Below are positions 61,914-64,000 of a stretch of 64,000 nt of DNA, piece by piece. Below the pieces are notes generated by a model. That model did not search any database, was not told the origin of the DNA, and saw only the letters and a program-made list of their open reading frames with translations. Position 1 is the stretch's first letter; every line of letters begins with the position of its first letter. Source of the DNA: Gracilaria gracilis (taxonomy: Eukaryota > Rhodophyta > Florideophyceae > Gracilariales > Gracilariaceae); NCBI GenBank assembly GCA_030374805.1, contig JARGSG010000088.1, positions 62,001 to 126,000 of the forward strand. The letters run 5' to 3'. A program made the translations under genes and the position numbers.

Positions 61914-64000
61914 ATGGGTGTCGCTGTCGAATCAATCGTCCCTAGCTCCGCAGCGCCTGCTCTATCCCTTCTGGAAGAGACTGAACCGATCCTTCAGGCC
62001 CATGCTCTTCGAACTTTGAATACATTGGCTGATTCTTTTTGGCCAGAAATCTCTGGAGCTGTCGTGAAAATCCAAGAACTGTCGGAAGATGACACCTTTT
62101 CCGAGCGAAACCTTGCCGCTATTGTTGCAGCTAAAGTCAATTTTCATCTTGGTTCTCTTGACGAAGCGCTTCACTACGCACTGTCAGCAGGACATCTGTT
62201 TGATGTCGATGGCGAAACTCAATTTGCGAACACCCTGCGTGCGAGATGTATAGATGAATACATTTCTATGCAGAAAAGGCGCGAACAAGCCCACAGTGAA
62301 GATGGAGAAGCCGGTACGAGCAATGAACATACATATTTTTCTGCGTTACAGGATGTCGTGGAACGTGTTTTAAATGGTTGCATCGAAAAAGGAGAAGTAC
62401 GTGAAGCGATCGGAGTAGCTATCGAAGCTCACCGGTTAGATAAGATCGAGGCAGCAATCACTGAAGGATGCAAGTCCGATGTTGACAAGAAGGAAGCTCT
62501 TGCATATTGTTTTGAATCAGCCCTACACCTCGTCACATCAAGAGGTTATCGAGCAAAAGTTCTTAACCTCATAGCATCGATTCACGTTAACCAATTCTCA
62601 TACGAAACCAGGAACTACATTGCAGTGGCAAACTGCTATGCATTTACAGGAAACGCCAAAGGTGTTGCGGACATCCTATTGAGTCTTGTAGACGACACAA
62701 AAGTCGCTGGCAGGGAGAATGAAGCAAATCTCGAGTTAATGGCTCTGCAGATTGCTTTTGATATTGTAGACAACGATGCCCCGTTCTTCGCCGCCAAGGT
62801 TCTGGATCTGCTTCCGGAGCCGAGAGTCATAGAAGCTGCGCCAGCCCCTTCAACAACCCAGAATGATCAACCTACCCAGGCTACAGATGAACCGGTTCCA
62901 ATGGAAACAGAGACACCAAATGCGGAAGACAACTCTGCGGCAGAGACTGCAGCTCCCACGGAGTCGAAGGAACAGATTTCTAATCAGGACAAGAAGGTCC
63001 TCAAGTTGCGAAGAGTTCTCATCGGGGAAGCGACCGCTGAGCTGTATTTTGATTTCTTGTGTAGCAAAAACAAGTCTGATATGTATCTGCTCAAGAAAAT
63101 CAAACAATCTCTCGACGGCCGAAGCAGTGTCTGCGATTCCGCACTACTATTCTGCAATGCCATTGCGCATAGCGGAACAGCCATTGACAACTTCCTTCGA
63201 GAGAATCTGGATTGGCTTGCAAGGCATACCGCCTGGGCAAAGTTTTCAGCTACAGCCTGTCTTGGTGTTATTCACGCTAGGCATACCTCTTCTGCCCTCA
63301 ACCTTCTTTCGCCGTATCTCCCGTCCAATACGGCATCACGTGGAGCAGCAACTGCATATTCCGAGGGCGGTGCCCTATACGCCCTTGGGTTAATAGCTGC
63401 TTCTGGTGGACGCGACGCGACTTTGGCCGTTGAGAGTAACAGGCCTGTTATTGCCAAGCAATACTTGTTCGACGCATTGCGTGTCCCAGATATCAACGAG
63501 GTCGTAAAACATGGAGCATGTCTCGGTCTCGGGCTCTCAGCGATGGCGACTTGGGACGGGAAGAACCGAGAGAGTGAATACTACGAAGAGCTGAAGAATG
63601 TTTTGTACACTGATTCCGCTATAGCGAGTGAGGCTGCAGGAATTGGTATGGGTCTGATAGCACTGGGGTCTGGTTCTGAAGACGTTTGTAACGAAATGTA
63701 CGCATACGCAGTTGAGACAGAACACCAGAAAATTATTCGTGGCCTTGCTCTTGGAATCGCTCTCGTATGCTATGGGAGAGAGGATGATGCCATGCCGATG
63801 ATCAGGAAGATGCTTGCCGAGAATGAGCCGATCTTGAGGTACGGATCTATGTATGCTGTGGCTTTGGCGTACTGCGGAACGGCCGACAACAAAGCGATCC
63901 GGCTCTTGCTTCACTCAGCAGTATCCGATGTGAGTGACGACGTGCGTCGAGCAGCCGTGATAGCGCTCGGTTTTGTGTTATTCAGACACCCGAAGCTGCT
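61914..64000 (+). CDS. PSMD1: 26S proteasome regulatory subunit RPN2/PSMD1 (5' part)
   Basis: 695 complete codons from ATG 61914 (MGVAVESIVPSS) to the window end, with no intron seen; the family is usually ~950-1000 residues, so roughly 70% is present. RPN2 is the large scaffold of the 19S base. Diagnostic parts are the helical N-terminal domain with RLDKIEAAI and a Thr/Glu/Pro-rich acidic insert (~305-345) at the place where other members also vary. The proteasome/cyclosome repeats then follow, with SEGGALYALGLIAAS, VVKHGACLGLGLSAM, EAAGIGMGLIALGS and RRAAVIALGFVLF. Confidence 0.95.
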   Translation, partial: MGVAVESIVPSSAAPALSLLEETEPILQAHALRTLNTLADSFWPEISGAVVKIQELSEDDTFSERNLAAIVAAKVNFHLGSLDEALHYALSAGHLFDVDGETQFANTLRARCIDEYISMQKRREQAHSEDGEAGTSNEHTYFSALQDVVERVLNGCIEKGEVREAIGVAIEAHRLDKIEAAITEGCKSDVDKKEALAYCFESALHLVTSRGYRAKVLNLIASIHVNQFSYETRNYIAVANCYAFTGNAKGVADILLSLVDDTKVAGRENEANLELMALQIAFDIVDNDAPFFAAKVLDLLPEPRVIEAAPAPSTTQNDQPTQATDEPVPMETETPNAEDNSAAETAAPTESKEQISNQDKKVLKLRRVLIGEATAELYFDFLCSKNKSDMYLLKKIKQSLDGRSSVCDSALLFCNAIAHSGTAIDNFLRENLDWLARHTAWAKFSATACLGVIHARHTSSALNLLSPYLPSNTASRGAATAYSEGGALYALGLIAASGGRDATLAVESNRPVIAKQYLFDALRVPDINEVVKHGACLGLGLSAMATWDGKNRESEYYEELKNVLYTDSAIASEAAGIGMGLIALGSGSEDVCNEMYAYAVETEHQKIIRGLALGIALVCYGREDDAMPMIRKMLAENEPILRYGSMYAVALAYCGTADNKAIRLLLHSAVSDVSDDVRRAAVIALGFVLFRHPKL

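Overview
The window is nuclear DNA of a plastid-bearing eukaryote. It has cytosolic ribosomal proteins (uS7/RPS5, eS8/RPS8), a 26S proteasome subunit and a copine, and also a bacterial-type SRP54 with a transit-peptide-like leader, so there is a plastid. Most genes read as one uninterrupted frame. The few introns I can place are short (about 50-170 bp) with GT(A/G)(A/C)GT-type donors. An intron-poor, compactly arranged alga of the red lineage fits, but the sequence does not fix the lineage.

Left part (1-15 kb): the minus strand of 1-5443 encodes the start of a very large secreted protein, a signal peptide and beta-propeller (SBBP-like) head followed by a long Ser/Thr/Pro-rich repetitive stalk. 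The long plus-strand frames over the same DNA are antisense shadows. Then come an A/T-rich orphan gene (6692-7834), plastid SRP54 (8318-9898), an eight-exon coiled-coil gene (10535-13856) and RPS5 (14396-14980).

Mobile block (15.2-21.7 kb): a Copia-type LTR retrotransposon, 15283-18757, with two near-identical 308-bp TG...CA LTRs but its reverse transcriptase deleted; then a complete-ended but frame-broken pogo/Tigger DNA transposon, 19433-21646, with terminal inverted repeats and a TA target duplication.

Middle (22-38 kb): a secreted protein ending in a hedgehog-type Hint (hog) domain (22781-24142), S-adenosylhomocysteinase (24785-26260), a sparse repeat-bearing gap, several small or unrecognised membrane and secreted genes, a secreted calcineurin-like phosphoesterase (36241-37560), and a decayed copy of part of the Cys-rich secreted gene found 5 kb upstream.

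Right part (38-64 kb): a visibly G+C-rich island holds a four-finger C2H2 protein, a DNAJC25-like ER co-chaperone and a copine. These are followed by several unrecognised genes, a SnoaL-like protein, a repeat-rich gap (49-51.5 kb), a RUS/DUF647 protein, a 1719-residue PHD-finger protein, RPS8 with an intron inside codon 2, and the 5' part of PSMD1/RPN2, which runs off the right end.

No rRNA, tRNA or CRISPR array was found. All start codons given here are ATGs; longer upstream extensions that begin at GTG or TTG were trimmed.
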